Of a stretch of 64,000 nucleotides of DNA, positions 8,706 through 17,495 are shown piece after piece. Source of the stretch: Chitinophagaceae bacterium (GTDB taxonomy: Bacteria > Bacteroidota > Bacteroidia > Chitinophagales > Chitinophagaceae); contig JADKAM010000009.1 in assembly GCA_016715365.1 (NCBI GenBank), positions 1 to 64,000 on the forward strand, read 5' to 3'. The number at the start of each line of letters is the position of its first letter. Within the stretch, counting starts at the first letter, position 1. The notes below the pieces were generated by a model. The model was not told the DNA's origin and did not search any database. It saw only the letters and a program-made list of their open reading frames with translations. A program made the translations under genes and the position numbers.

Positions 8706-9806
8706 ATGACGAAACCATTTTTTATCAGTACGCTAATCTTCATTTCTTTTTCAGTTTATTCACAATCGTCACTTCCTGACAACTTTAAAATAGGAGACTT
8801 TGTTGAGGTTTATAGTAGAGACAGTTTAAAGATTTACTTTAACTGCACCGGTACAATAGTAGACAAAAAGTGTGCATCGTTTTATAGAATTGGCAAAATG
8901 GACACTACAATTGTAAATTTTGCCGGCGAATTCCACGACTTTGATATAAACGGTAATATATACTTTAAAGCCAGTATGACTAACAATAGTATAGAAGGAT
9001 ATGCATATTATTATTTTAAAAATGGCAAAGTAAGTGAAGAAGGCAATTTTAAAAATAACACAAGAACTGGTAAATGGAAATATTATTATCCAAGCGGAGA
9101 AACAGAAAAACTATATTCTTATGAAAGCGATGAACCAATAGTTTTGGAGGCATACAAAAAAGATGGCACTGCTACAGTTATAAACGGCAACGGAGAAATT
9201 CACACTGAGTTTAGAAATTATAAGCAGTGCAGCAGTTTTGAAACATGGGGTAAATTAGTTAATGGCAAAAAAAATGGTAAATGGACATTTTCAAATATTA
9301 ATGCCAGCTTGCCTATAGCATCAGAAACATATCAAGACGGAGTTTTCATAAATGGTACCTCAAATAACTATATATACACAGAAAATCCAAAAATTAAATT
9401 GAGTAAATTTTATCCAAATGAAAACCTCAATTTGGTTGAGAATTCACTTGGATGTCCAGGAGAAAGCGGTATTTTTTTTTGGGAATATGATGGTAATAAT
9501 TTAACATCATCATTTTACCCGAAATTACAAAAAGAGGTAAATAGAAATAAAACCAAACTAAAAAATCAATGGATAGTAGTTGGTATAAAGATTGACAAGA
9601 GCAATTTGATTCAGGAAATAAATTTAGCATCATCAATCAATGACACAGACCTTGAAAACACAATTTATTATACAATTAAAAAAATGAAAAGTTGGAAAGC
9701 TGCTTTAATAAATGCGAAGCCAATAGACTCGAATATCTATTTTTCAATCTTAGTAGACAATAATCAAATAATAATTATACCAGATTATATTCATAATAAT
9801 AGATAA
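8706..9806 (+). CDS. YwqK/MORN-repeat secreted protein with TonB-C-like end
   Basis: 366 residues, signal peptide ending VYSQ. Residues about 65-130 contain MORN_2/YwqK-type repeats (GYAYYYFKNGKVSEEGNF, then TGKWKYYYPSGETEK), with another GKKNGKWTFSN copy near 198. Such repeats are annotated as antitoxin components of YwqK type. The C-terminus (NQWIVVGIKIDKSNLIQ, then KSWKAALINAKPIDSNIYF) resembles the TonB C-terminal or energy-transducer fold found on many Bacteroidota secreted proteins. Role unknown; the location is probably envelope. A longer leader than most (50 nt) contains GGACCCTAAA. Confidence 0.72.
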   Translation: MTKPFFISTLIFISFSVYSQSSLPDNFKIGDFVEVYSRDSLKIYFNCTGTIVDKKCASFYRIGKMDTTIVNFAGEFHDFDINGNIYFKASMTNNSIEGYAYYYFKNGKVSEEGNFKNNTRTGKWKYYYPSGETEKLYSYESDEPIVLEAYKKDGTATVINGNGEIHTEFRNYKQCSSFETWGKLVNGKKNGKWTFSNINASLPIASETYQDGVFINGTSNNYIYTENPKIKLSKFYPNENLNLVENSLGCPGESGIFFWEYDGNNLTSSFYPKLQKEVNRNKTKLKNQWIVVGIKIDKSNLIQEINLASSINDTDLENTIYYTIKKMKSWKAALINAKPIDSNIYFSILVDNNQIIIIPDYIHNNR

Positions 9807-9807
9807 C

Positions 9808-10010
9808 GGCGTACAACATTGGGTTTGCTGCAAGGCTGGCTGGACATTGGAGCAATGGTCATTTTATCGCTGTTGTGCTTCATCTGGGCTGGACATTCAA
9901 TCTTGAGCTTTTGTTTGTTAACTTCAGCTTTTATATCTTTAATCAGCAGCGGTTCCGGGCGGACACAACAACTATTCCAGCCCTGCAGCAAGCCCTGCTC
10001 GTTGTGTGCC
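9808..10010 (+). repeat. attC-like site S11 (family A)
   Basis: Left core GGCGTACAAC (perfect partner of S10's right core), right core GTTGTGTGCC, 203 bp. Confidence 0.88.
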
Positions 10011-10032
10011 ATGGTGAACAGTATTTATATTA

Positions 10033-10545
10033 ATGATGAAATTTTCAAAATCAATTTACCTTATTCTGTTGGCGTTACTTTTCACTGCTTGTAAACCTAA
10101 CTCAACGAAACATGACTTCTATTCTTACTCTAAGTCATTTGATTTATGGCGACTCCCTTTATTGGAACCGTTCGAATTAATTTCCCCTACAAATTCAGGT
10201 GATTGGTTTCTAGTAATGAAAAATCCTAGTTTCAAAAACCCTGATTTCTTTACCTCGGGAGATGAATTTCAGTTATCGAATATAGAAAGCGTGGGGATAC
10301 TTGACAGTGTTATAGTCCTTCATAGTACCAACATATATTGGCCGAAACTTAGTGGCTCCTATAATACAACACTTATTATTGACACCAAAAACCAAAGTAA
10401 ACACATTTACTCAAATCAACATCACAACTCTGATCTGAATGACAAATTAGGTGAGTTGAATATTAAATCTATAAATTTATTCCCTTTAGAAAGTGTGTTG
10501 AAATCATTTCAGGCTAACCTTTCATTGCCAAAAGAATGGCATTAA
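10033..10545 (+). CDS. Cassette-encoded lipoprotein, unknown
   Basis: 170 residues with signal and lipobox FTAC (Cys near residue 20). ATG at 10033 or 10036; both give the same signal. The mature part contains GDWFLVMKNPSFKNP and a GILDSVIVLHSTNIYWPK strand pair, then a Thr/His-rich loop. No family is recognised. The 3' core agrees with the 5' core at 9 of 10 positions. Confidence 0.72.
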   Translation: MMKFSKSIYLILLALLFTACKPNSTKHDFYSYSKSFDLWRLPLLEPFELISPTNSGDWFLVMKNPSFKNPDFFTSGDEFQLSNIESVGILDSVIVLHSTNIYWPKLSGSYNTTLIIDTKNQSKHIYSNQHHNSDLNDKLGELNIKSINLFPLESVLKSFQANLSLPKEWH

Positions 10546-10553
10546 GTGCCACG

Positions 10554-10760
10554 AGCACACAACATCAGGTTTGGCAAAATGGGGGCGGACGGAAGCCGTG
10601 TTTCAGCAGTTGTAACGCTGCTGTACTTCATATCGGGCGGACGAATTACCATTTAGCTTTTGTTCTTAACATCAACATTAATTTATAAATTTAGCTTCGG
10701 TTTGCCGGGGCGGACGGAACAACACTCCCCCACTTCGCCAAGCCCTGCCCGTTGGCTGCC
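10554..10760 (+). repeat. attC-like site S12 (family B)
   Basis: Left core AGCACACAAC, right core GTTGGCTGCC, 207 bp. The interior differs slightly from other family B copies and keeps the arms. Confidence 0.87.
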
Positions 10761-10779
10761 ATTTCTTTAAACCACTTAT

Positions 10780-11193
10780 ATGGCTGAAGCTTCTGAAATA
10801 ATTGAGTTCCTAAAAGATAGAACTGGTACAGATGTCGTTACCGAAAACAGTGATATTGCAAATGACCTGGGTGTTGATGGTGATGATTACGATGAACTTA
10901 TTTCTGAATTTTCGAAAAAGTATAGCGTTGATATTTCATCTTTTTTATGGTATTTCCATTGTAGCGAAGAAGGAAGTTGGAATAGCATAGGCGGTTCATT
11001 TTTTAAATCTCCAGACAAGCGGGTTACGCATATGCCAGTTACGCCGATTATGTTAGCGGAGTTTACTAAAGTAGGAAAATGGAATTTGCAATACCCAGAA
11101 CACAGTGTACCTAAAAGGCGTTATGATATTGTGATAAATCAATTCTTAATCTTAGTCATTATTGTTTTTATTTTTTATAAATGTGTTTTATAA
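10780..11193 (+). CDS. DUF1493-family protein with C-terminal membrane anchor
   Basis: 137 residues. The N-terminal half matches the acyl-carrier-like DUF1493 pattern: IIEFLKDRTG, then NSDIANDLGVDGDDYDELI near residues 20-40 and FSKKYSVDISSFLWYFHCSEEG. There is no Ser for phosphopantetheine at the usual DS position (GVDGDD instead), as is common in this family. A hydrophobic stretch (FLILVIIVFIFYKCV) at the extreme C-terminus predicts a tail anchor. Biological role unknown. Perfectly matched flanking cores (GTTGGCTGCC). Confidence 0.72.
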   Translation: MAEASEIIEFLKDRTGTDVVTENSDIANDLGVDGDDYDELISEFSKKYSVDISSFLWYFHCSEEGSWNSIGGSFFKSPDKRVTHMPVTPIMLAEFTKVGKWNLQYPEHSVPKRRYDIVINQFLILVIIVFIFYKCVL

Positions 11194-11198
11194 TTAAC

Positions 11199-11401
11199 GG
11201 CAGCCAACATTGGGTTTGCTGCAAGGCTGGCTGGACATTGGAGCAATGGTCATTTTATCGCCATTGTGCTTCATCTGGGCAGGACATTCAATCTTGGGCT
11301 TTTGTTTGTTAACCTGTACTTTTATATCTTTAATCAGCAGCGGTTCCGGGCGGACGAGCAATGAATTCCAGCCCTGCAGCAAGCCCTGCCCGTTAGGTGC
11401 C
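11199..11401 (+). repeat. attC-like site S13 (family A)
   Basis: Left core GGCAGCCAAC (perfect partner), right core GTTAGGTGCC, 203 bp. A useful reference copy: the outer stem pairs at 14 of 15 positions. Confidence 0.9.
11301..11332 (+). promoter_or_regulatory. Possible Bacteroidota promoter inside family A sites (S13 shown)
   Basis: TTTG at 11301-11304, 20 nt, then TATCTTTA at 11325-11332. This resembles the Bacteroidota primary-sigma consensus (TTTG, about 19-20 nt, TAnnTTTG) apart from the last base. The same arrangement recurs in the other family A copies, pointing at the next gene. It would give each following cassette a transcript starting about 75 nt before its ATG. Not found clearly in families B to E. 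Confidence 0.4.
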
Positions 11402-11414
11402 ATATACAACCAGT

Positions 11415-11894
11415 ATGAACATTTTTAGAAATTTATTTGGACAGAAGAATCAAAGCAATCAGCCTTCTGACCCCATTTTCCCTGGTGAGAGTTTTAGTAT
11501 TTCTAAAGTTACCTTCCCGGACGGCTGGGGCTTAGCAACTTTTAATACTAAATACGACAAATATCCTAACAAACTATTTTTCCCTTGGCATGTATTGATT
11601 GAATTGGAAATAGTTGAAAAAAATGACAATGGTCACCCAGTTGAAACCGAGGCTGAAAAATTAGCAAAACTAGAAGAGGATATTTTGACATTTTTAAAAA
11701 GCAAACATACCGTACATTTTTTGGGCCGTGTGACAAGAAATGGTTTTCGAGATTTACTTTATTACATTGACAAACCAAATTTCATTCAAGACGAAGTCAA
11801 TACATTTTGCGACAATGTAATGAAAGAAAGACCTATAAATTTTGGAATGGAAAATGATCCAAAATGGTCTGCAGTATCAGGCTTTATAAAGTAA
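11415..11894 (+). CDS. DUF695-family protein
   Basis: 159 residues, cytosolic. It carries the DUF695 arrangement: GWGLATFNTKYDKYPNKLFFPWHVLIELE near residues 36-64, an acidic linker with AKLEEDILTFLKSKHTVHFLGRVTRNGFRDLLYYID, and a short C-terminal helix. DUF695 is uncharacterised and is often single-domain or found beside immunity-type domains. The ATG at 11415 comes 13 nt after the core. Both flanking cores match perfectly (GTTAGGTGCC). Confidence 0.72.
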   Translation: MNIFRNLFGQKNQSNQPSDPIFPGESFSISKVTFPDGWGLATFNTKYDKYPNKLFFPWHVLIELEIVEKNDNGHPVETEAEKLAKLEEDILTFLKSKHTVHFLGRVTRNGFRDLLYYIDKPNFIQDEVNTFCDNVMKERPINFGMENDPKWSAVSGFIK

Positions 11895-11899
11895 AATAC

Positions 11900-12102
11900 G
11901 GCACCTAACATCAGGTTTGCTGCAAGGCTGGCTGGACGTTGGAGCAATGGTCATTTTATCGCTGTTGTGCATCATCTGGGCTGGACCAACATCGCTGGGC
12001 TTTTGTTTGTTAACCTGTACTTTTATATCTTTAATCAGCAGCGGTTCCGGGCGGACGAGCAATGAATTCCAGCCCTGCAGCAAGCCCTGCACGTTGCCTG
12101 TA
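11900..12102 (+). repeat. attC-like site S14 (family A)
   Basis: Left core GGCACCTAAC (perfect partner), right core GTTGCCTGTA. The base before the right core is A rather than C (GCACGTT). 203 bp. Confidence 0.87.
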
Positions 12103-12110
12103 ATGGTATT

Positions 12111-12617
12111 ATGACACTATCCAATTTCATAGCAAGACTAAATTGGCGGCAAATTGTAATTCATTTTGCCGCTTGCGTTTTTTTTATTTTTGCTTTTACC
12201 ACACTTTCTTATTTGTATGATACCAAAATAGTTGACATAGCCCGGCTTGGAAATTTAGGCTTTGACGAAGCCGTTAAGAACAACAAACTGACAGCTCCGG
12301 ACCTTACATATTTTGTTTTATGGACAAGTATTTCAGGTACAATCGGGCTTCTTGTTGCTTTTCTAATTTCATTATTCATCTCAATAAAACGTCGTTGGTT
12401 TTGGGTAAACTCTTTGATTGTTCTTTTGACTCTCTATTTTCTTATGTGGTTTACTGATTTTGGTTGGAACTATTTAAGGAAATATTTTTGGGCACCTGGA
12501 CGATTGTTTTCAAATACAACTACAGAATTTATAGTAAACGGTACTTTATTAATAGGTATTGGTCTGCTCCTCTTTTTCACAAATTGGACAAATCAATTTA
12601 TCAAACAAAAAAAATAG
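12111..12617 (+). CDS. Four-helix membrane protein, unknown
   Basis: 168 residues with about four predicted membrane spans: FAACVFFIFAFTTLSYL, a TYFVLWTSISGTIGLLVAFLI pair with a Lys/Arg loop (SIKRRWFW), FVNSLIVLLTLYFLMWF-like, and a C-terminal LLIGIGLLLFFT span ending in a basic tail (QFIKQKK). An inner-membrane location is likely. No family is recognised. ATG 9 nt after the core of S14. Perfectly matched cores (GTTGCCTGTA). Confidence 0.7.
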   Translation: MTLSNFIARLNWRQIVIHFAACVFFIFAFTTLSYLYDTKIVDIARLGNLGFDEAVKNNKLTAPDLTYFVLWTSISGTIGLLVAFLISLFISIKRRWFWVNSLIVLLTLYFLMWFTDFGWNYLRKYFWAPGRLFSNTTTEFIVNGTLLIGIGLLLFFTNWTNQFIKQKK

Positions 12618-12634
12618 CAGTACATTAAAACCAC

Positions 12635-12842
12635 TACAGGCAACATCGGGTTTGCCAAAATACGGGCTTGACAAGGTTATCTTCAGCAGCGGTAATTCTA
12701 CTGTGCTTCATATCGGGGCTGGACGAATAACTATTTGGCTTTTTGTTGTTAACTTCAACTTGATATTTTCAATTGGGCAGCGGTTGTGGTCGGACGGAAT
12801 ACTTAATACCCGTAGTTCGGCAAGCCCTGCCCGTTGTACGCT
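12635..12842 (+). repeat. attC-like site S15 (own arm variant)
   Basis: Left core TACAGGCAAC (perfect partner), right core GTTGTACGCT. Left arm TTTGCCAAAATACGGG, right arm CCCGTAGTTCGGCAAG. The arms are unique in the array but still pair. 208 bp. Confidence 0.85.
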
Positions 12843-12863
12843 ACTTTTAGAAACACCCTACAA

Positions 12864-13421
12864 ATGAAAATTTATATTACCGCAATATTATTCAGCATAT
12901 GTTCTGCTGCGTTTGGACAATCAACCGGTATTTTAAAAATCATTGACAGTCTGCAAAAAAAGAATATTGATACTTTAATCCACTATTATCAAAAATGTGA
13001 AACTTACTGGGGAGAGTCCAATGAATATTTATTATGGAGACAGAAGTCGAGTACAAAAATCATGACATACACTTCCAATGAACTTGTAGAAAATAAGTAT
13101 AGATATACAATTAGGGTAATTAATGACGACACAATATTTTCATATTTCAACAAACACATTGACAAAATCCAGAATGAACACCTTGTTCCGATGGTCTGTA
13201 AAATTCAAATGGGCGACACGACTGTTTATTCTACAATGGAGAATTTACATCCTTGTACAATTTATTTAATTGTCGATTATAACGGTATGCCAGTACTTTA
13301 TGAAAATCGAAAAGAAGATCTTGACGAGACATTTTTTGGAAATCCAAACTTAAATTATCCCTTTAACTCTTCAACTCATCTTTTCCGCCTTATCAAAATG
13401 ATTCAAAAAGAGGCCAAGTAA
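12864..13421 (+). CDS. Cassette-encoded secreted protein, unknown
   Basis: 185 residues, signal peptide ending AAFGQ. A helix (GILKIIDSLQKKNIDTLIHYYQ) follows the signal, then alternating strands with CETYWGESNEYLLWRQ and HPCTIYLIVDYNGMPVLYENR. Two Cys residues may pair after export. No family is recognised. The leader has AACACCCTACAA just before the ATG. Perfectly matched cores. Confidence 0.72.
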   Translation: MKIYITAILFSICSAAFGQSTGILKIIDSLQKKNIDTLIHYYQKCETYWGESNEYLLWRQKSSTKIMTYTSNELVENKYRYTIRVINDDTIFSYFNKHIDKIQNEHLVPMVCKIQMGDTTVYSTMENLHPCTIYLIVDYNGMPVLYENRKEDLDETFFGNPNLNYPFNSSTHLFRLIKMIQKEAK

Positions 13422-13424
13422 AGC

Positions 13425-13627
13425 AGCGTACAACATGCGGTTTTGTGCAATTGGGGCATGACATTGAAGCAATCATCGGCAGTGCATATCCAAGCATTGG
13501 TTTCGGCGGACGTAATTCTGCCGGGCATTAGTTCTAAACTTCGGCTTTTAGTTATAAATTTAGCTTCAGTTACGGGCGGACAGTTGGTCAATTCCCCAAC
13601 TGCACAAAGCCCTGCTCGTTAGGTGTA
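13425..13627 (+). repeat. attC-like site S16 (family D)
   Basis: Left core AGCGTACAAC (perfect partner), right core GTTAGGTGTA. Left arm TTTTGTGCAATTGGGG, right arm CCCCAACTGCACAAAG, 203 bp. Confidence 0.88.
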
Positions 13628-13640
13628 ATGCTAACAGACC

Positions 13641-14585
13641 ATGAGTACACACACATTTCAAATATCAATTCCTAAAGACGACGACGGCTTTGTAGGTAGA
13701 GAATGCCTTGAATGCAAAAGGTATTTCAAACTCAAGCCAGGAACAGGTTTGCCAACTCAACACTGTCATTGTCCATATTGTGAATATGAGGGTGACCAAA
13801 ATACTTTTTGGACACAAGACCAACTTGATTATGCACAAAGTGTTGGAAAGCAAATAGCATACGAAAAATTGGTAGAGCCGTTATTAGACGACTTGACAAA
13901 ATCTTTCAAGAAGTTAGAATCTTCAACAAGAGGCGGGTTTTTACAAATAAAAGTCAACACAACTAGAACTAAACCCTTCTTTCCAATAAAATATTATAAT
14001 GAATCTGAACTTGAAACACTTTTAACCTGCGACAATTGCAAACTCGAATTTGCTATATATGGTGTGTTTTCAAGATGTCCTGATTGCAGTCAGTTAAACG
14101 CCTTTTCCATATTTCAAAAATCAATTGAAGTTTGCAAAAAGCAAATTGACCTTTTTAACCAATTCCCACATGATAAAGATGTGGAACTTGCTAATTTGAA
14201 ATTTATTTTGAGTAACGCCATTTCATCTTTTGATGGTCTAGGAAAAGAACTTAGAAAAAAATTAGTTGGACAATTCCCCGACAAGCCTAAAAATTTATTC
14301 CAAAATATTGATGAATTAGAAAAAGTATTGTTACAGAACTTTAGCCTGGACATTAAAACACAGTTGTCTGACTATTCTTTTCTAAGGCAAATGTTTCAAG
14401 TAAGACATGTTTTTGAACATAACATGGGTGTTGTTGACGCTGACTTTATTAGGAAAGTTCCAAGTATAAACCATTTGGTAGACAGAAAATATCCACTGAC
14501 TTTGAATGAAGTTCAAATGTTCTTAGGCTTATTAACCGACTTGGGGAAATTAATAGAAGATGAAGCGAAAAAGCACTACACCTAA
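13641..14585 (+). CDS. Zinc-ribbon protein with HEPN-like C-terminus
   Basis: 314 residues, cytosolic. Two metal-binding clusters: CLECKRYF with HCHCPYCEYEG (residues about 22-50) and CDNCKLEF with SRCPDCSQ (about 130-155). The C-terminal helical region contains RQMFQVRHVFEHNMGVVD. RHVFEH fits the R-x4-H motif of HEPN RNases, and HNMGVVD is common in HEPN-like families. HEPN proteins are frequent in anti-phage and toxin systems; catalytic function here is an inference. The last codons and stop (TAC ACC TAA) use the left core of S17. Confidence 0.6.
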   Translation: MSTHTFQISIPKDDDGFVGRECLECKRYFKLKPGTGLPTQHCHCPYCEYEGDQNTFWTQDQLDYAQSVGKQIAYEKLVEPLLDDLTKSFKKLESSTRGGFLQIKVNTTRTKPFFPIKYYNESELETLLTCDNCKLEFAIYGVFSRCPDCSQLNAFSIFQKSIEVCKKQIDLFNQFPHDKDVELANLKFILSNAISSFDGLGKELRKKLVGQFPDKPKNLFQNIDELEKVLLQNFSLDIKTQLSDYSFLRQMFQVRHVFEHNMGVVDADFIRKVPSINHLVDRKYPLTLNEVQMFLGLLTDLGKLIEDEAKKHYT

Positions 14586-14783
14586 CATTGGGTTTTGCGG
14601 CAACTTGGGCTTGACAAACAATCTTCAGCAGCGGTTCGCTACCAATCATTGGCTATGGGCTTGACCGTGTACTTTGCATTTTTATTGTTCTATTTATAAA
14701 TTTCGTTTCATAATTTACATCCAGGCGGGGTCAGACACAGCATCAAATACCCAAGCTGCGCAAAGCCCCGCCCGTTGTAGGCA
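14577..14783 (+). repeat. attC-like site S17 (family C)
   Basis: Left core TACACCTAAC (perfect partner, encodes the upstream stop), right core GTTGTAGGCA. One extra base in the left arm relative to the right arm. 207 bp. Confidence 0.86.
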
Positions 14784-14807
14784 ACCCAAATAGACAACAA
14801 TTTAATA

Positions 14808-15296
14808 ATGCTGACTTATAAAACTAATCAACAGAATATTAAAAGATATTTGTTTTATCAAGTACTCAGTATATTATGCTTGATTTTAGTTTTGTTTGTA
14901 TGTCATTTTGCTTTTCCGAAATATCACATTCTTAAACCATCAAGTTTTTGGATAATAGGTATAGCTTCATTTATAGGACTAATAGTTGAGCTAAATAGAG
15001 AAAGAGTTTTTGAAATTAGCTTTAACCATGACAGGCAAGAAATGATTTTCACCTATAAATCGCATATGTTTTCAAAACTGAAAAATTATACTCTTCAATA
15101 TCAAATTGCTAAAGTTGAAAAGAACGAAGACACTTCTTTTATTAAGTGGCTTAAGAAGCCATTGACAATTTATTTTTATAAAAATAAAACAGAAGTTTTC
15201 GAAGTTTCCAAGAAAAAAGATGGGTTTTCAGGTAATGTCCTTAATGAAATTTACAAGACCTGCGAACAAATATCTTTGGAAACTAAACATACTTAG
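14808..15296 (+). CDS. Two-helix membrane protein with PH-like tail
   Basis: 162 residues: two membrane spans near residues 15-35 and 45-60 with a short hairpin, then a cytosolic beta-rich region (FEISFNHDRQEMIFTYKS, then KKPLTIYFYKNKTEVFEVS) resembling small bacterial PH-type proteins. No named family is assigned. Similar architecture recurs at 22074, 24828 and 34180. ATG 25 nt after the core. Perfectly matched cores (GTTGTAGGCA). Confidence 0.65.
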   Translation: MLTYKTNQQNIKRYLFYQVLSILCLILVLFVCHFAFPKYHILKPSSFWIIGIASFIGLIVELNRERVFEISFNHDRQEMIFTYKSHMFSKLKNYTLQYQIAKVEKNEDTSFIKWLKKPLTIYFYKNKTEVFEVSKKKDGFSGNVLNEIYKTCEQISLETKHT

Positions 15297-15306
15297 CATC
15301 CTGGGC

Positions 15307-15352
15307 TGCCTACAACAAAACGTTTTGTGCAACCCTGTCGGACACACCCAAC
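15307..15352 (+). repeat. Truncated attC-like site S18
   Basis: Left core TGCCTACAAC (perfect partner of S17's right core), then AAAACGTTTTGTGCA, resembling the start of family D/E sites. Homology stops after about 45 bp; no right half follows. The next gene starts directly after it. Confidence 0.7.
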
Positions 15353-15356
15353 TAAT

Positions 15357-16205
15357 ATGAACAAAATTCTAACAATAAAATTTGATATAACAGACAGGAA
15401 AGCTGCTTTTGTTTTGACACTGCTTGTATTTGCTTTTGTCGTACTGACTTTGACACAAGACTTTTTACGGTCGGACTTGAAAAATTCGGCATTCTATTTT
15501 TCCGAATCATTTATGTTCAGTTCGTTTTGGTGGCTTTTTGCACCATTATTATTTATACAGTACTTTGCTGTTAAGCGTAAAAACAAAAGGCGGTTAGAAT
15601 TTCAAGTAGCTGTAATTTTTTCGCCCATTTTTCTTCACCTATTTGCATTTCCTTTCTTAGTTTGGGTGCTTTCTACGGTATTTTATTACCACACTTATTC
15701 CTTTCAACAAACATTCAGATATACTTTATCCGAACATTTATACCTGTTGGTGTTAATTTACTCAATCCCCGTTTTAACTTTTCAGTTTTTTTCAAAAAAA
15801 GCAAAATTGGTAGAGCCAGTTTCTGAAACACAAAACGAGAGTATCTTAAACCAATTTATCAGCACTATCTTAATATCTGACGGAAATAAAAAGCACAGTA
15901 TCATTGTTTCAGAAATCTTATATTTTTCAGCAAACCCACCTTACATTACTCTTCAACTTGAAGGCAAAAAATATCTGCACAATGAAACCTTGAAGTCTAT
16001 TTCAATTAAATTAAACTCTGAGCAATTTGTAAGAGTGCATAAATCTACCATCGTAAATATTAAAATGGTTGCTTCTTACACGACAAGGCTTAATGGCGAT
16101 TATGACTTAACGATGAAAAATAATGTACAACTTCGAGTTAGCAGAAACTTTGCAACTGATTTCAAAAACCTGTTTAATAAAACTCATCACTTGACAACAA
16201 AATAA
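15357..16205 (+). CDS. Membrane-anchored LytTR transcription regulator
   Basis: 282 residues. About four membrane spans occupy residues 15-155. A LytTR DNA-binding domain lies at about 180-275: KHSIIVSEILYFSANPPYITLQL, FVRVHKSTIVNIKMV and the NGDYDLTMKNNVQLRVSRNF end are typical. There is no response-regulator receiver domain, as in other Bacteroidota membrane LytTR proteins. It lies 21 nt before the dioxygenase-like gene and probably shares its transcript. The stretch from here to 17480 lacks its own left site because S18 is truncated. Confidence 0.85.
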   Translation: MNKILTIKFDITDRKAAFVLTLLVFAFVVLTLTQDFLRSDLKNSAFYFSESFMFSSFWWLFAPLLFIQYFAVKRKNKRRLEFQVAVIFSPIFLHLFAFPFLVWVLSTVFYYHTYSFQQTFRYTLSEHLYLLVLIYSIPVLTFQFFSKKAKLVEPVSETQNESILNQFISTILISDGNKKHSIIVSEILYFSANPPYITLQLEGKKYLHNETLKSISIKLNSEQFVRVHKSTIVNIKMVASYTTRLNGDYDLTMKNNVQLRVSRNFATDFKNLFNKTHHLTTK

Positions 16206-16226
16206 CCTCATCTCACAACATATAAG

Positions 16227-17480
16227 TTGATTTACAGTATTCTAAAAATGAAATTTGCAAAAAATATATTAGCGATGACAACAAAAACAAATTTCATTTT
16301 TTTATTAATTTTTACTTCCTTATTACTTAGCTGTAATGGGCAAACAACACCAAACTCTAAAAATACAGCAGAAAAAAGCGGCATTATTGGTGGGCCGTTT
16401 GAAAATGGTGAGTTTTTGTACATTGGTATGCCTGAAAATATCAAATCAATTGACACCAGTGCAGGTTGGACACAAAAAGGGCAAAAACTTTTAGTTACAG
16501 GAACAATTTACAAGTTAGACGGCAAAACTCCTGCACCTAATGTCATTCTTTATTATTACCATACAGATATTAATGGTGTGTATGCTGGCAAGCAAGGATT
16601 AGACCCAAGAGTAGTAAGACATGGCTACATTCGTGGTTGGGTAAAATCAGATGCAAATGGCAAATACGCCATATACACCGTTAGACCTGCCCCCTATCCA
16701 AATACAAACATTGAAGCACATATACATCCTGCTATAAAAGAACCAACTATTGACAAGGAATATTACATTGACGAGTTCGTCTTTGATGATGACAAATTAC
16801 TAACAGGCGAAAAAAGAAAGAAACTGGAAAATCGTGGTGGTAGTGGAATTTTGAGAGTTTTAATTTCAGGAGACTTACAAATTGCAGAGCATAATATTAT
16901 TTTAGGGCTTAACATTCCGAATTATCCAAAAACAAATCAAACAGAAAAGCAATCAGGACTTGAAATTGGCGAAGACAATCCATCTTTTATTCCTTTCCAC
17001 GCCTTTGGTCCAGATAAAGGCACAAGAACTTGTCCAGTTTGTAAGTACGGAAGGTTTCACGGAATAGTTTACTTCGTTGGTAATAATCCAAATTGGGACG
17101 ACATTAAAAAGTGGTTGACTTTTTTAGAGCAAGAAAGTGTAACACGAAGTAAGTATTTGAAAGCCTATTTTGTTTACGGAAATGAAAAAGATTACAACAA
17201 AGACACAAGGCAAAAAGAATTAGAAAAAATTGGAATTGAACTCAATTTGAAAAATATTGCTTTGACTTTTGTGCCTTCAATGACAGACACCGAAAGTGAA
17301 GTAAACCTAAACAAAATAAATCCAGGCGTAGAAAATACATTTGTGATTTTTAAACACAGAACAATAGTTGACAAGTTTATAAATTTTAAACCAACGGCTG
17401 ACAATTTCAAAATAATTTCATCAACACTTGACAAAACAAAAGGCGACTACTTCAACTTATCTGAACCAAAACACGACTGA
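16227..17480 (+). CDS. Intradiol dioxygenase-like lipoprotein fused to redoxin domain
   Basis: About 410 residues. The lipoprotein signal ends LLSC (about residue 35). Residues about 60-230 match the intradiol ring-cleavage dioxygenase fold: HTDINGVYAG, RGWVKSDANGKYAIYTVRP and APYPNTNIEAHIHPAI contain the four iron ligands in order (Tyr, Tyr, His, His). The C-terminal part after about 260 has RTCPVCKYGRFHG and is thioredoxin/redoxin-like with a CxxC. The substrate is unknown. Export of a dioxygenase with a redox domain suggests an envelope oxidation role (inference). Starts possible at 16227, 16248 or 16275; the later ATGs fit the signal better. Confidence 0.78.
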   Translation: MIYSILKMKFAKNILAMTTKTNFIFLLIFTSLLLSCNGQTTPNSKNTAEKSGIIGGPFENGEFLYIGMPENIKSIDTSAGWTQKGQKLLVTGTIYKLDGKTPAPNVILYYYHTDINGVYAGKQGLDPRVVRHGYIRGWVKSDANGKYAIYTVRPAPYPNTNIEAHIHPAIKEPTIDKEYYIDEFVFDDDKLLTGEKRKKLENRGGSGILRVLISGDLQIAEHNIILGLNIPNYPKTNQTEKQSGLEIGEDNPSFIPFHAFGPDKGTRTCPVCKYGRFHGIVYFVGNNPNWDDIKKWLTFLEQESVTRSKYLKAYFVYGNEKDYNKDTRQKELEKIGIELNLKNIALTFVPSMTDTESEVNLNKINPGVENTFVIFKHRTIVDKFINFKPTADNFKIISSTLDKTKGDYFNLSEPKHD

Positions 17481-17495
17481 CGAAGAAGAAGGGTA

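Noticed and set aside
879..12092. Minus-strand peptides with GLLQGWNSLLVRPEPLLIKD in several sites
   Set aside because: These are translations of the reverse strand of family A elements and reflect site conservation, not genes.
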